Assembly (NCBI GenBank): GCA_946478775.1
Contig: CAMLDR010000028.1
Coordinates: 1-30,236, forward strand
Direction: 5' to 3'
From: an uncultured Flavobacteriales bacterium
GTDB lineage: Bacteria > Bacteroidota > Bacteroidia > Flavobacteriales > Crocinitomicaceae
Length of the DNA stretch: 30,236 nucleotides
Below, piece by piece: positions 5,421 to 14,613 of this stretch (within the stretch, counting starts at the first letter, position 1; every line of letters begins with the position of its first letter). Position numbers and translations under genes: made by a program. The notes below the pieces were generated by a model, which saw only the letters and a program-made list of their open reading frames with translations, was not told the origin of the DNA and did not search any database.

Positions 5421-5825
5421 ATGAAAACAAATAAATTCATGATCGCTTCCCTGTTGATTCTTTTGGGAATGGGCGCGATCACAGTATCTTGTAAAAAAGA
5501 AAACGTAACTAAGCGAAAAGCACAGATCATTGCAGAAAATGATTTGGAAAAAACGGGAGGAGACCATGACCCAATCATTCGAGTGCGGGTAAAAAAGAGA
5601 AGCACCCTGATACCGCTTGATAGTGCAGATGTTGAAACCTATACGTATAGTACCGACCTGCTGGTTAATGATGGTTACACCAATTCGTTGGGGGAATACG
5701 ACCGGCAAGTTGCAGCGGGAATTTATTACTTCCGTGTAACCCCTAGAGGTGGAAGTTCCTCGTTAACAGACACCATTCATGTACACGACAACGACGACGT
5801 ACAGAAAACTATTCTAGTGGATTAA
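5421..5825 (+). CDS. small lipoprotein with a carboxypeptidase-regulatory-like fold
   Basis: The 134-residue protein has a lipoprotein signal peptide (MKTNKFMIASLLILLGMGAITVSC) with Cys24, followed by KKEN. The mature part reads as a beta-sandwich of the Cna-B or carboxypeptidase-regulatory-like type: charged strand IIRVRVKKRS, then YSTDLLVNDGYTNSLGEYDR with the typical 'TNSLGEY' turn, then AAGIYYFRVTPRG. Such domains often occur on surface proteins and give no enzymatic clue. It is a single-gene unit, preceded by the hairpin-rich region at 5184-5391 and closed by a strong terminator. The lipoprotein call is firm; the fold is inference. Confidence 0.75.
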   Translation: MKTNKFMIASLLILLGMGAITVSCKKENVTKRKAQIIAENDLEKTGGDHDPIIRVRVKKRSTLIPLDSADVETYTYSTDLLVNDGYTNSLGEYDRQVAAGIYYFRVTPRGGSSSLTDTIHVHDNDDVQKTILVD

Positions 5826-5847
5826 TAAGGTAGTTGTTGTAGCAGAA

Positions 5848-5891
5848 GTCCGGGAATTCCGAAAAAAAGATCGGAATCCCGGGCTTTTTTT
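5848..5891 (+). terminator. strong terminator shared by convergent genes
   Basis: GTCCGGGAATTCCG pairs with CGGAATCCCGGGC and is followed by seven T. The T-run reaches the stop codon of the histidine kinase gene on the other strand (5890-5892). Confidence 0.85.
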
Positions 5892-7728
5892 ATGAGAATG
5901 CAACTACTACTTCGACCTTGCAACCACTTTCGTTGTGGTAAGTAATCGCTCCATTGATCGAAGAAAGTAATTTACTGATGATGTCACGCCCCTTCACAGC
6001 TTTCGATTGTAGTAACTCTTCCTGTAACCCCGTACCATTGTCATGTACTGTCAGTACCACGCTGTTATCCCGGCGTTTCAGCGAAATTGTCAGTACAGGT
6101 TTCGTTACGCCGGTCAAACCATGCTCAATGGCATTGCAGATTAATTCATTCAACACAATTGCAATCCGCATTGCTTTATCGTAATCCATAAAAATGTTGT
6201 CCAGTTCCTTTTCTACACGCAACTCCTTTTCATCGGGTAACAGATTCATTAACAGTTCTGAAATCAAATGGTCGAGGTAGGCATTCAGCTGCACATGCTT
6301 ATCCCATTGTTCTGAATCTCTAAGCAAATGACTCTGTACCAGTGACATTGCCTCAAGTCGATGAATATTCATGTCCAAAACGCGTACAACTTCTTCATTC
6401 GATGCCTTCTTTCGATCGGATCTCAAAATGCCGGAGAGCATACTGAAATAGTTTTTTGTGCGATGACTCAATTCATGGTGCAAATGGCCAATCTGGTCTC
6501 GCTGCATTTCCACCTGTCTTCTTCTTCGCCTTGTCTGGTAAAATGCAATTCCTGCAAATAGTGCTATTCCTCCAACTCCGACAAGCCAGGCAGTTAAACG
6601 TTGATTGCTCAGGCGATCGATATTTGCTTGTTTTCTTCTGAGTTTCAATTCTGCATTCTTTCTTTTAACGTCGTAGGAAATTTCCAATCGTGCCACTTCT
6701 TTACTGTTGAGATCTTTGATCACTTTTTCTTTTGTTACGAGTAGTTCATGGTACTTCTGAACAACTTCGGAACCGGACCCTTTATTTTCGATTAATGTTA
6801 TTTCACCCTGCAAAGCATCTTGTAATAATGTCCAATCTGAAGAAGTCCGCGCTATAGTTTGCGTTCGATGATACAATTCCATGGCTTTTTTTTCTTCGCC
6901 TACAGAGCCATAATAGTCCGCCAGGTAACACATACTCTCCGCTACTTTTGGTGAATTTCCGATGGTTTTACCGATAGTATAAGCATGGTGCAGGTAGCTA
7001 TATGCTTTTTTGGATTCTCCGACAGCAATGTATAGTTTTCCCAACGAACATAAGGTGTTAATCAAATTCGTTTGATTATTGAGCCCTTTTTTCTGACGAA
7101 GCGCTTCCTGTAAATAGATTTCAGCTTTGGCGTAGTGTTTCCATGCCAGGTGGACATCTCCTATATTATTATACGAATCCGCAATGCCCTTAGCGTATTC
7201 AATTTTTTCTCTTATCTGAAGAGCACGCTCATGGTATACGATAGCCTTTTCAAAATTACCGAGATCAAGCTGCATAACACCGATCGAGTTCCAGGCTGAA
7301 GAAAGCTCTTTCATATTGCCGAGCCGTTCAAAATCTCGTGCTGAGCTAAGTAATTCCTGCATGGCCTTTTTGGAGAGTCCGATTTCCGTATATACGACCC
7401 CAAGATTGTGCGAAGCTCCTGCTGCAAGGCTGTCATTACCTGTCTTTCTGTAAATTTCCAACTCTTTCTGATACCAATCTACGCATTCCTTGTAATCGCC
7501 GGTTTGATAATAAACCACGCCAAGGTTATTGTAAAAAACAGACCGCTCTTCCTGATCAAGATCTTCAGGTATTATCTTTAACGCATCCTGCAGGAACACC
7601 TTCGCTTGTGGAATATCTCCGTCCAGTAAGGACTGACCGCCCTGATCAAGTAACAGGTAAAACTTCGATTGACCATAGATTCCGGCAGACAAAGCAAACA
7701 CAAACAAAAAGAGTGAGTAGCGGAGCAT
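5890..7728 (-). CDS. TPR-containing sensor histidine kinase (HisKA_2 type)
   Basis: I chose the ATG at 7728, which gives 612 residues and a signal peptide (MLRYSLFLFVFALSAGIYG); the longer open frame to 7992 runs into the divergent gene. Six or so tetratricopeptide repeats cover about 63-290 (units such as NNLGVVYYQTGDY and NNIGDVHLAWKHY). A coiled segment (about 330-375) follows, then one membrane helix (380-397). The kinase part has a HisKA_2-type phosphoacceptor, His422 in HELSHRTKN, an N box NELICNAIEHG (527-537) and a G box DNGTGL (563-568), with a short C-terminal end. The repeats would lie in the periplasm. The LytTR regulator transcribed away from it, 39 bases off, is the obvious partner. 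Its stop overlaps the terminator of the convergent lipoprotein gene. Confidence 0.9.
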   Translation of the reverse strand: MLRYSLFLFVFALSAGIYGQSKFYLLLDQGGQSLLDGDIPQAKVFLQDALKIIPEDLDQEERSVFYNNLGVVYYQTGDYKECVDWYQKELEIYRKTGNDSLAAGASHNLGVVYTEIGLSKKAMQELLSSARDFERLGNMKELSSAWNSIGVMQLDLGNFEKAIVYHERALQIREKIEYAKGIADSYNNIGDVHLAWKHYAKAEIYLQEALRQKKGLNNQTNLINTLCSLGKLYIAVGESKKAYSYLHHAYTIGKTIGNSPKVAESMCYLADYYGSVGEEKKAMELYHRTQTIARTSSDWTLLQDALQGEITLIENKGSGSEVVQKYHELLVTKEKVIKDLNSKEVARLEISYDVKRKNAELKLRRKQANIDRLSNQRLTAWLVGVGGIALFAGIAFYQTRRRRRQVEMQRDQIGHLHHELSHRTKNYFSMLSGILRSDRKKASNEEVVRVLDMNIHRLEAMSLVQSHLLRDSEQWDKHVQLNAYLDHLISELLMNLLPDEKELRVEKELDNIFMDYDKAMRIAIVLNELICNAIEHGLTGVTKPVLTISLKRRDNSVVLTVHDNGTGLQEELLQSKAVKGRDIISKLLSSINGAITYHNESGCKVEVVVAFS

Positions 7729-7767
7729 AATTTCAGTATTTTGGCAAATGTAATTAAACTTTCGCCC

Positions 7768-8454
7768 ATGAAAATTCTTATAGTTGAAGACGAACCTTTT
7801 GCTGCAGATGACCTGCATGAGAAATTGGAGCAGCTTCAACACCACGTTATCGCAATAGCAGAAGACTATAACAGTGCTGTGAAATCCATCGAAAGCGATA
7901 TCCCGGATCTGGTAATTATCGATATCGGGCTGAAGGGCGAACGATCGGGAATTGATCTCGGTGAAAAACTGGCAGGAATGAACATTCCACACATGTATCT
8001 TTCCGGGGAACAGGATATGAATACATACATGCAGGCGAAAAATACTGCTCCGATACGTAATCTTGCGAAACCGATCGATTTGATCAATTTGCGAAATGCC
8101 CTGGATGTAGATTTACAAGCACAGAAAACTTCCTCCAATACCATCTATTTGATCGCAGACGGGAACAAAGGCAGGCAGCGTATCAATCCAAATGCCATTT
8201 GCTATATCGAAGCCGATGGGAGCTATTGCGGAGTTCATCTCGAGGGCAAAATGTATAAACTGACCATGAACCTGAAAACAGTCCTTCAAAAACTTGATTG
8301 GCCTGGTATAGTCCGCGTGAGCAAATCACATGCAATTAACCTTCAATACGTGAAAAGTAAACTCGGCAATCGCCTTGAAATGATGAACGGTCTAAAAATA
8401 GACATTGACCCGAAATACAAAGATCAGGTAACCCTTTACCTGAAATCGATCTGA
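7768..8454 (+). CDS. LytTR-family response regulator
   Basis: The 228-residue protein starts at ATG 7768; a TTG at 7741 would add nine residues but breaks the match with the paralogue at 4285-4977, whose N-terminus is identical for 14 residues. The receiver domain has Glu7/Asp8, phosphoacceptor Asp52 (VIIDIGLKG), Ser79 and Lys101 (AKPIDL). The LytTR domain (about 125-226) shows CYIEADGSYCGVHL and VRVSKSHAINLQYV. It is divergent from the TPR histidine kinase with only 39 bases between the two starts, so the promoters must overlap each other or the opposite coding region. Kinase and regulator are very probably a cognate pair, with the regulator at 4285 a possible second output. Confidence 0.9.
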   Translation: MKILIVEDEPFAADDLHEKLEQLQHHVIAIAEDYNSAVKSIESDIPDLVIIDIGLKGERSGIDLGEKLAGMNIPHMYLSGEQDMNTYMQAKNTAPIRNLAKPIDLINLRNALDVDLQAQKTSSNTIYLIADGNKGRQRINPNAICYIEADGSYCGVHLEGKMYKLTMNLKTVLQKLDWPGIVRVSKSHAINLQYVKSKLGNRLEMMNGLKIDIDPKYKDQVTLYLKSI

Positions 8455-8566
8455 TCTCGTAAAAGATTTTCCACTACACACAAAAAAAATAGTTCACTTC
8501 AAAAAAATAATTTCATTTTCCGATTCAATCCTTGTTCTCTTTAAAGCCTGATTCCAAACTATAACT

Positions 8567-9439
8567 ATGGCTCTTCATTACGAACCGGATAAAATCATAC
8601 AACTCGTGCAGCTTTGTTCCTGGAGGGAACGTACTGAAATGTCTCAAAGCGGACAAATGGAACTTGCAAACAAACTGACTTCCGGACAAAAATTCAATGA
8701 TCGCTACATCGTAGATCTGATGAGCGATGCCCGTAAGGCTGCAAAAGAAGGTGCAACTATTAAAAAAATTGAATCCAATATTAACCTCTTACTGAATCAT
8801 GTAGGGTTCAATAATTGGGATGATTGGAAAACCGCTTTACGTTCGCCAGGAAACTTTCTTTCTCCGGAAAATGAACATTTCGATAACCCGGAAGAAAAGC
8901 TTCTTAAGATTGTTGTTCCGAAAGAACTGGAAAAACAGCTCATTCCAACCTTAACATTTGTCCAAAAAACGTTTCCGATTGAAACACGTTCTGCAAACGA
9001 AACATCGCTGGTGGAGTTAGCCAAACATGCCATTGGATTACTTGAAAACACGGCCTTGGTGATCTGTGCCCTTCCCTTATCATGGAAAGATCAGGCTGTA
9101 AAGATACGCCAGCCGGCATGGGGAGATTTTTCGGGAACCAAACGAATACTTCCGGTATGGGTAGACACCGATGATGTATGGAATCCGGTTGCTCCTTTCC
9201 TTTCCTCTGTGAAACAAGAGCAATCGACAGCCGGGCTTCCGGGAATATTGACCGGCCTGCTATTTTTGGAAAATCACGTAAAACAGGATACAGCAGGAGC
9301 ACAAAATCAAACAAACCAAAGTACGAAAAGCACTGGTCCACAGTTTCATCATTCCGAGGTTGGGTTCTACATGCAGGGAGGAACGGTTCATAATCTTGTT
9401 ACAGGAGGAGATCAGATTATCAACAACCATTTCGATTAA
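8567..9439 (+). CDS. unrecognised soluble protein with a Gly/Asn-rich C-terminal motif
   Basis: The 290-residue protein has no signal peptide or membrane segment. Residues 1-95 are helical and polar, as in a small adaptor-like domain. Residues 108-220 alternate strands and helices (LLKIVVPKEL, TALVICALPLSW, KRILPVWVDTDD); the last segment is loosely like the end of a TIR or SEFIR-type fold, but the catalytic Glu cannot be identified. A low-complexity Q/N/T linker (243-256) leads to a final 34 residues rich in G, N and H, ending GGTVHNLVTGGDQIINNHFD. That tail resembles short beta-arch or amyloid-type signalling motifs, which is only a hint. The next gene starts 45 bases later on the same strand. 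I do not recognise the family. Confidence 0.65.
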   Translation: MALHYEPDKIIQLVQLCSWRERTEMSQSGQMELANKLTSGQKFNDRYIVDLMSDARKAAKEGATIKKIESNINLLLNHVGFNNWDDWKTALRSPGNFLSPENEHFDNPEEKLLKIVVPKELEKQLIPTLTFVQKTFPIETRSANETSLVELAKHAIGLLENTALVICALPLSWKDQAVKIRQPAWGDFSGTKRILPVWVDTDDVWNPVAPFLSSVKQEQSTAGLPGILTGLLFLENHVKQDTAGAQNQTNQSTKSTGPQFHHSEVGFYMQGGTVHNLVTGGDQIINNHFD

Positions 9440-9484
9440 AATTTCCTTTTGAATATCCAACATAGCCATTAATCCATAAAAAAA

Positions 9485-10375
9485 ATGCAGAATTCAGCTT
9501 CGAACGGTACTCGTTTATTCAGACAAAATAATGTAGCCGAAATACAAACCATTAATAATTATCTATTGGGAGAAATTTCCATAGTAATTGGAGTATTGTT
9601 GTTGGGACTCAGTCTATTTACAATCATTTACCCACCTTTTTCCCTTGTATTGGTCGTTTCAGGTCTATTACTCCTCATCGTACACATTTTCAAATTTCCC
9701 TTGACAAAAAAGGTGAAAAACATAGCTCTCATCGCCTTGTTATTGTTAAATGTCCCATTTGCCATCGCTTTTGGTAAAGAAAGATCCAGATTAGAACAAG
9801 TCAACCGGACCCAACTATTAAATGAGCGAAAAGCTAAGTCGGATGAAAAGCAACGCATTGATGACCTGAATAGTTGTTTGAAACGAATAGACAGCCTGTA
9901 CCGTAAGGGAGAAATTGATCTTGCTTTGCTGGAGTTGGACAAAGCTGATCTTATGGTGGAAAACACTGCAGAAAAGGCAGATGTCAATCAGATCAGGATA
10001 GAAGTTTCTCTGATTAAAACAAAGCAGCTGGTGAAAAGACATCAGTACAACATGGCCATTGATTTGCTGACCAGCGTGCATATACTAGATACCAGTAACA
10101 CCAATGTACTTTATCAACGCGCAACCTGCTTTGTAAAAGTCAAACGCATTGAAGAGGCCGCGAAAGACGCAAAAAGAGCAATGATTCTCGGTCATACCGA
10201 TGCGGGTAAACTGTATGATAAGATTAATCCGCTTAAGAAGCGAATCGCCTATTATTGCACGGTTTGTAATGATGGAACATACTCTCAGGCAACCGGACAG
10301 GGTGCGTGCTCACATCATGGTGGTGTAGCCAGGTGGAATTACCCGGTTTACGAAATTGCAAGAAAATATGAATAA
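9485..10375 (+). CDS. three-helix membrane protein with TPR-like region and DUF3761-like C-terminus
   Basis: The 296-residue protein has an N-terminal polar tail (1-30), three membrane segments (about 31-50, 52-70, 79-97), a charged coiled region (100-125) and helical repeats resembling TPRs (130-245). The C-terminus (256-285) has Cys258, Cys261 and Cys275 in CTVCNDGTYS and GACSHHGGVARW, the signature of the DUF3761 family (a 'C.DGtyS ... CSHHGGV..W' pattern found on secreted or membrane proteins of unknown role). The start at 9485 follows a purine-rich A-run. It probably forms a unit with the gene ending 45 bases upstream. The polar N-tail contains VAEIQTINNY, faintly like the IINNHF end of the upstream protein. 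The function is unknown. Confidence 0.7.
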   Translation: MQNSASNGTRLFRQNNVAEIQTINNYLLGEISIVIGVLLLGLSLFTIIYPPFSLVLVVSGLLLLIVHIFKFPLTKKVKNIALIALLLLNVPFAIAFGKERSRLEQVNRTQLLNERKAKSDEKQRIDDLNSCLKRIDSLYRKGEIDLALLELDKADLMVENTAEKADVNQIRIEVSLIKTKQLVKRHQYNMAIDLLTSVHILDTSNTNVLYQRATCFVKVKRIEEAAKDAKRAMILGHTDAGKLYDKINPLKKRIAYYCTVCNDGTYSQATGQGACSHHGGVARWNYPVYEIARKYE

Positions 10376-10510
10376 CGAAAATTAGTAATTATGAAGCAAT
10401 GCTTAAAGAGCTTCAAAGAGAATTTGACAATTGGTAAAGACATACCTGGAAAGTTATCCGATCCGGTTAGCTGAGTCCACCTCTGTGAAATGGGAACTGA
10501 GTGGCTCACG

Positions 10511-10532
10511 CTGAGCGGAGTCAAAATCACCC
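10511..10532. repeat. copy of the CTGAGCGGAGTC interspersed repeat
   Basis: CTGAGCGGAGTC followed by AAAATCACC resembles 1090-1110 (CTGAGCGGAGTC then GAAGTGACC). It abuts the 3' end of mutS. The 5' arm needed for a full hairpin is degenerate here. The rest of the gap 10376-10526 holds nothing I can name. Confidence 0.5.
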
Positions 10533-13151
10533 TCCTGTTAACTTCTTGATTTCGTTCAATTTCATCAATGCTTCAACTGGGGTTAGTGTGTTGATATCGA
10601 TGGAGATCAGTTGATCGTGTATTTGTTCCAGCACCGGATCGTTCAACTGGAAGAAACTCAATTGCATATCGGCTGTTTGGCCGGCCTGAACAACCACTTC
10701 TTTGATTGTTTGAACTTCACTGGAACGGTTATTCAGCTCCAGTTGTTCGAGCATTAATTCCGCGCGCTGGATCACTTTTGGCGGCATTCCGGCGAGTTTT
10801 GCCACATGAATTCCGAAACTATGCTCGCTTCCGCCTTCTACCAATTTGCGCAGGAAGATGATTTTCTGTCCTACTTCCTTCACGCTGACGTTGTAATTAT
10901 GGATGCGCGGAAACTGCACGGCCATTTCATTCAATTCGTGGTAATGGGTCGCAAACAGGGTTTTTCCTTTGGCATGTGGGAATTCGTGGAGGTATTCTGC
11001 AATTGCCCAGGCGATGGAAATTCCGTCGTAAGTGCTTGTTCCTCGGCCAATTTCGTCCAGCAGGATCAAGCTGCGGTCCGAAAGATTGTTCAAAATACTG
11101 GACGTTTCATTCATTTCGACCATGAAGGTAGATTCACCGGATGAAATGTTATCCGATGCACCGACACGTGTAAAGACTTTGTCGACGATCCCGAGTATGG
11201 CCGCATCAGCCGGAACAAAACTTCCCATTTGAGCCATCAGTACAATCAATGCAGTTTGGCGCAGCAGGGCACTTTTACCCGACATATTCGGTCCGGTGAT
11301 CATGATGATTTGCTGTTCATCCTTGTCGAGATAAACATCATTCGGCACGTATTCTTCGCCGGGTTTCAACTGGCCTTCAATAACCGGGTGTCTTCCGTTT
11401 TTAATGTCAATGACAAAACTATCATTGACGAATGGTTTCGCGTAGTTTTTTCTCACAGCCAGGTCTGCAAAGCCTGTGAGGCAGTCCAATTGTGCGATGA
11501 GGTAGGCATTTCGCTGGATTTGCCCGACGAAAGCTGCCAGTTTTTGTACCAGTTCAAAATACAATTTGGCTTCAATGGCCGCAATTTTATCTTCCGCTCC
11601 AAGAATTTTGGTTTCGTATTCCTTCAGTTCGGGAGTGATGTACCTTTCAGCACTGACCAATGTCTGCTTGCGGATCCATTCTTCCGGAACTTTGTCTTTG
11701 TGCGTGTTTCGAACCTCTAAGTAATATCCGAAGACATTGTTGAAGGCAATTTTTAAGCTGGGAATGCCTGTTTTTTCAGATTCCCGTTCCTGCATTGCTT
11801 CCAGGTAATCCTTTCCGCTTTCTGAAATGGCTCGCAGTTCATCCAATTCTTTATGAACACCATTTGCAATGACCGGACCTTTTCCGAGCATAACAGCCGG
11901 TTCCTTCAACAGGAATTTTTCAACCGATTGAATAAACTCTTCGCAGGGTTCAATGCGTGTGGATAGTTGTTTCAATAACTCGCTTTCACTGTGTGAACAA
12001 GCGTCTCGCAACGGAGTCATGTGTTCCAGGATACGCGAAAGCACCCGCAATTCTTTGGGATGGATTCTTCCTACGGCAACTTTGGAGATTAAGCGTTCCA
12101 TGTCGCCGATCTCACTTAATTCGTGTTCGATTTCTGCCCGCAGACTGCTTTTTTGGGTCAAATCCGCAACGGCATCTACCCGTAAGTGGATTTGTTCCGG
12201 ATGTTTTAAGGGCATAACGATCCAGCGTTTCAGCAAACGGTCGCCCATCGGGGTTTTTGTTCCGTTCACCACATCAAACAAAGTTTTTCCGCCTTCATTC
12301 AACGGGGTAATCAATTCCAGGTTGCGGATCGTGAACCGGTCGAGCCAAACAAATTTTTCTTCTTCGATTCGTTGGACCTGTGTGATGTGTCCCAGTTTAT
12401 CGTGCTGGGTTTCTCCAAGGTAATGCAGGATTGCACCGGCAGCAATGATTCCCTGTTCCAGATCGTCGATGCCAAATCCCTTCATGGAATTGGTCTGGAA
12501 ATGGGAGGTTAATCTTTCTTTCCCGAAATCGGAGGTGAAAACCCAGTCATCCAGACGGAAGGTGTAGTATTTGGTTCCAAATAATTCCTGGAAAAGCGTG
12601 TGTTTATTCTTTTGATAAATGATCTCGCTGGGTTCAAAACCCTGGATCAGTTTATTGATGTACTCTGTATTTCCCTGGGCAGTAAAAAACTCTCCCGTTG
12701 ATACGTCCAGGAAAGAGATTCCGTGAATATCCTTGCCAAAGTGAATGGCCCCCAAAAAGTTGTTGTGGTGACCGTCCAGGATCTTATCACTGAAAGCAAT
12801 TCCGGGAGTTACCAATTCGGTGACTCCGCGTTTGACGATCGTTTTCGTCATTTTCGGATCTTCGAGCTGGTCGCAAATTGCTACCCGATGTCCGGCACGA
12901 ACCAGTTTGGGAAGATAAGATTCCAGGGAATGATGCGGAAATCCTGCCAATTCAATTTCGGAAGGTGATCCTGCACCGCGCTTGGTTAGAACAATTCCCA
13001 GTGTTTTGGATGCCGTAATGGCGTCTTCTCCGAATGTTTCGTAAAAATCTCCGACACGAAAAAGCAATAAAGCCTGAGGATGTTTTGCTTTAATCTCATT
13101 GTATTGCTTCATCAGGGGCGTTTCAGCCGGATCTTTTTCTTTTTTAGACAC
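10527..13151 (-). CDS. mutS: DNA mismatch repair protein MutS
   Basis: MutS binds mismatched bases and, with MutL, starts excision of the new strand. I start it at GTG 13151 ([20 protein letters not shown]), giving 874 residues, the usual length; an ATG at 13208 lies upstream of the promoter box at 13183-13176. The mismatch-contacting motif is Phe36-Tyr-Glu38 in [10 protein letters not shown]. The connector, lever and clamp domains follow. The ATPase has Walker A GPNMSGKS (about residue 620), the STFMVEM segment, Walker [17 protein letters not shown] and the FATHYHEL motif. The C-terminal helix ends in [15 protein letters not shown]; a second, stray copy of this end lies at 1365-1424. The gene appears complete and stands alone. 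Confidence 0.97.
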   Translation of the reverse strand: MSKKEKDPAETPLMKQYNEIKAKHPQALLLFRVGDFYETFGEDAITASKTLGIVLTKRGAGSPSEIELAGFPHHSLESYLPKLVRAGHRVAICDQLEDPKMTKTIVKRGVTELVTPGIAFSDKILDGHHNNFLGAIHFGKDIHGISFLDVSTGEFFTAQGNTEYINKLIQGFEPSEIIYQKNKHTLFQELFGTKYYTFRLDDWVFTSDFGKERLTSHFQTNSMKGFGIDDLEQGIIAAGAILHYLGETQHDKLGHITQVQRIEEEKFVWLDRFTIRNLELITPLNEGGKTLFDVVNGTKTPMGDRLLKRWIVMPLKHPEQIHLRVDAVADLTQKSSLRAEIEHELSEIGDMERLISKVAVGRIHPKELRVLSRILEHMTPLRDACSHSESELLKQLSTRIEPCEEFIQSVEKFLLKEPAVMLGKGPVIANGVHKELDELRAISESGKDYLEAMQERESEKTGIPSLKIAFNNVFGYYLEVRNTHKDKVPEEWIRKQTLVSAERYITPELKEYETKILGAEDKIAAIEAKLYFELVQKLAAFVGQIQRNAYLIAQLDCLTGFADLAVRKNYAKPFVNDSFVIDIKNGRHPVIEGQLKPGEEYVPNDVYLDKDEQQIIMITGPNMSGKSALLRQTALIVLMAQMGSFVPADAAILGIVDKVFTRVGASDNISSGESTFMVEMNETSSILNNLSDRSLILLDEIGRGTSTYDGISIAWAIAEYLHEFPHAKGKTLFATHYHELNEMAVQFPRIHNYNVSVKEVGQKIIFLRKLVEGGSEHSFGIHVAKLAGMPPKVIQRAELMLEQLELNNRSSEVQTIKEVVVQAGQTADMQLSFFQLNDPVLEQIHDQLISIDINTLTPVEALMKLNEIKKLTGG

Positions 13152-13175
13152 GCAGGTATGAATTATTGGATACTT

Positions 13176-13183
13176 CAAATTTA
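13176..13183 (-). promoter_or_regulatory. -7 box of the mutS promoter
   Basis: TAAATTTG on the minus strand matches TAnnTTTG and lies 24 bases upstream of the GTG at 13151. Transcription would start downstream of the ATG at 13208, which is why the GTG start is preferred. I found no well-spaced TTG at -33. Confidence 0.5.
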
Positions 13184-13285
13184 CTATCAAAGAAGCAAGA
13201 AGCGCCATTTTTAGTTTTGATAGTTTTCAACAGTTATTATTTTCTATTGAACCCATTGAAGTAGATAAGAACAGCTGATTCATGG

Positions 13286-13969
13286 TTAAAACGAGTCCAA
13301 TCCCCAGGCAAACAATACTAAACCGGCGGCTAATGTTATGGTTGCCATAGAAGCTATCATACCGAAATAACCAAAGAAATTGCGGTAATACCTCGATTTG
13401 TCTTTACGGTATCGGTGTACCGAAATGATCCCGAAGATAAAGGATAACAGGATCATGAAACAAGCGGCAATGATTGTTGGTAAGGCATTTAATACGAATA
13501 TCGAAAGAATTGCCATTGCCAATGAACAGAAATAAATCCCGAACGACATAATCCCGAAAAGTTCAAATTCTTTCTCATTTTCTATTTCAGGAATTCCGCT
13601 TCGTTTTTTCTGAGAGTGTCCCGAAACAACTTCCTGTTTTTCCAGGTGCATGGAGGTGAGAGTATCCCGTATTTTTTTTGAGGCCTTCTGTTCTGTAACT
13701 GGATCGGAAAATTCCACCACCGCGATATCAACTGCTTGAAGATCATCTTTGGCTGGAAATTCATCGTTAAAAGCATTTAATCGGATTGAATCCCTTTTTG
13801 CGGGTGCGACAAAAGCAAGATCAGTTGTTTCCGATCCGTTTTTTTGACAGATTTTTTTCTTCCATTCAATACTGTAACCGGGTTGAAAGAGCCTTTTTTG
13901 AATGGTACAACTGCCCAATAAGAGCGTTATAAGAATAAAAATACTCCATGAAGTTGATCTAGTTTTCAT
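13286..13969 (-). CDS. lipoprotein with three C-terminal membrane segments
   Basis: The 227-residue protein has a lipoprotein signal (MKTRSTSWSIFILITLLLGSC, Cys21) followed by TIQKRLFQPGYSIEWKKK. That 'C.IQKR...PGY...W' start is one I associate with a group of Bacteroidota lipoproteins. Residues 45-130 are polar and charged with no domain seen. Three or four hydrophobic helices follow from about residue 137 (FGIMSFGIYFCSLAMAIL, then NALPTIIAACFMILL, then FGYFGMIASMATITLAAG). A lipid anchor plus several membrane helices in one protein is unusual and implies anchoring at the inner membrane. It lies 27 bases upstream of the T9SS protein gene at 13997 in reading terms (that gene is transcribed toward it), so the two may share a transcript. 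No function is assigned. Confidence 0.7.
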   Translation of the reverse strand: MKTRSTSWSIFILITLLLGSCTIQKRLFQPGYSIEWKKKICQKNGSETTDLAFVAPAKRDSIRLNAFNDEFPAKDDLQAVDIAVVEFSDPVTEQKASKKIRDTLTSMHLEKQEVVSGHSQKKRSGIPEIENEKEFELFGIMSFGIYFCSLAMAILSIFVLNALPTIIAACFMILLSFIFGIISVHRYRKDKSRYYRNFFGYFGMIASMATITLAAGLVLFAWGLDSF

Positions 13970-13996
13970 TCGATGCAGAGGTTAAGTCTAACGCAG

Positions 13997-14548
13997 TTAA
14001 TTTTTAATAAAGCGTATAAACTGCCTGATCCCATTTTTCTCATGAATCAACAGGTAATTTCCTGTTTGCAGGTTTGAAATATCAATCGGGGTTTGTTCCT
14101 TTGAGAACAGTAATACCCTGCGTCCGGAAGTTTCGTAAATTTCCAGCAGATCGAAATCGGGATCATTCAATAACAAGAGATCATTCGCTGGATTAGCCTT
14201 GATAAGCGCATGGTTTTCCGAAATGTTTTCTGCAATTCCACCTGTTCCACAAATCAAAATGGTAATCACATATTTGGCGGTATCGACCGGACAAGTGGTG
14301 TCGAATGTATGATAATAGTAATTATACTGTCCCGGAAAGTTCAATGAAATGTCGGTGTTGGTCATGGTATCGCCCATTGGATCAATAAACACACCGTTCG
14401 TATCGGCATCAGGTGATCGTAATTCGGCAACGTCAAACGGTTCATACCTGCAATAGGTCTCAGAACTATCGCTTCCTGCGGTTGGACATTGAGCGAATCC
14501 TGATCCGCAGAAGATCAAAGATGAAATGAAGATGAGGATGGTTTTCAT
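13997..14548 (-). CDS. secreted protein with T9SS sorting domain, paralogue B
   Basis: The 183-residue protein has a signal peptide (MKTILIFISSLIFCGSGFAQ), then a Cys-containing beta-rich region of about 85 residues (CPTAGSDSSETYCRYEPFDV and later TTCPVDTAKYVITI), and a T9SS type A tail from about residue 118 (ALIKANPANDLLLLNDPDF through IDISNLQTGNYLLIHEKNG to FIRFIKN). It would cross the outer membrane by type IX secretion and be attached at or released from the cell surface. It is the same length as, and strongly similar to, the gene at 14614-15165, a tandem duplicate 65 bases upstream. The ligand or role of the short beta domain is unknown. Confidence 0.85.
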   Translation of the reverse strand: MKTILIFISSLIFCGSGFAQCPTAGSDSSETYCRYEPFDVAELRSPDADTNGVFIDPMGDTMTNTDISLNFPGQYNYYYHTFDTTCPVDTAKYVITILICGTGGIAENISENHALIKANPANDLLLLNDPDFDLLEIYETSGRRVLLFSKEQTPIDISNLQTGNYLLIHEKNGIRQFIRFIKN

Positions 14549-14613
14549 AAATTGAATGTAGCTTAATTAATTTATTCCTGAAAATAATCAATATTCACTG
14601 ACTTGATCAGGTG

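Noticed and set aside
7729..7992. 88-codon N-terminal extension of the TPR kinase
   Set aside because: It overlaps the divergent response regulator and puts the clear signal peptide at an internal position.
10391..10474. 27-codon plus-strand frame after the DUF3761-like gene
   Set aside because: Too short, no ribosome site and no similarity that I can recognise.
11229..11720. Long open frames antisense to mutS (also 10806, 11953 and 12723)
   Set aside because: They are shadows of the conserved mutS reading frame.
13152..13208. 19-codon upstream extension of mutS to an ATG
   Set aside because: The -7 box at 13183-13176 lies inside it and MutS homology begins at the GTG start.
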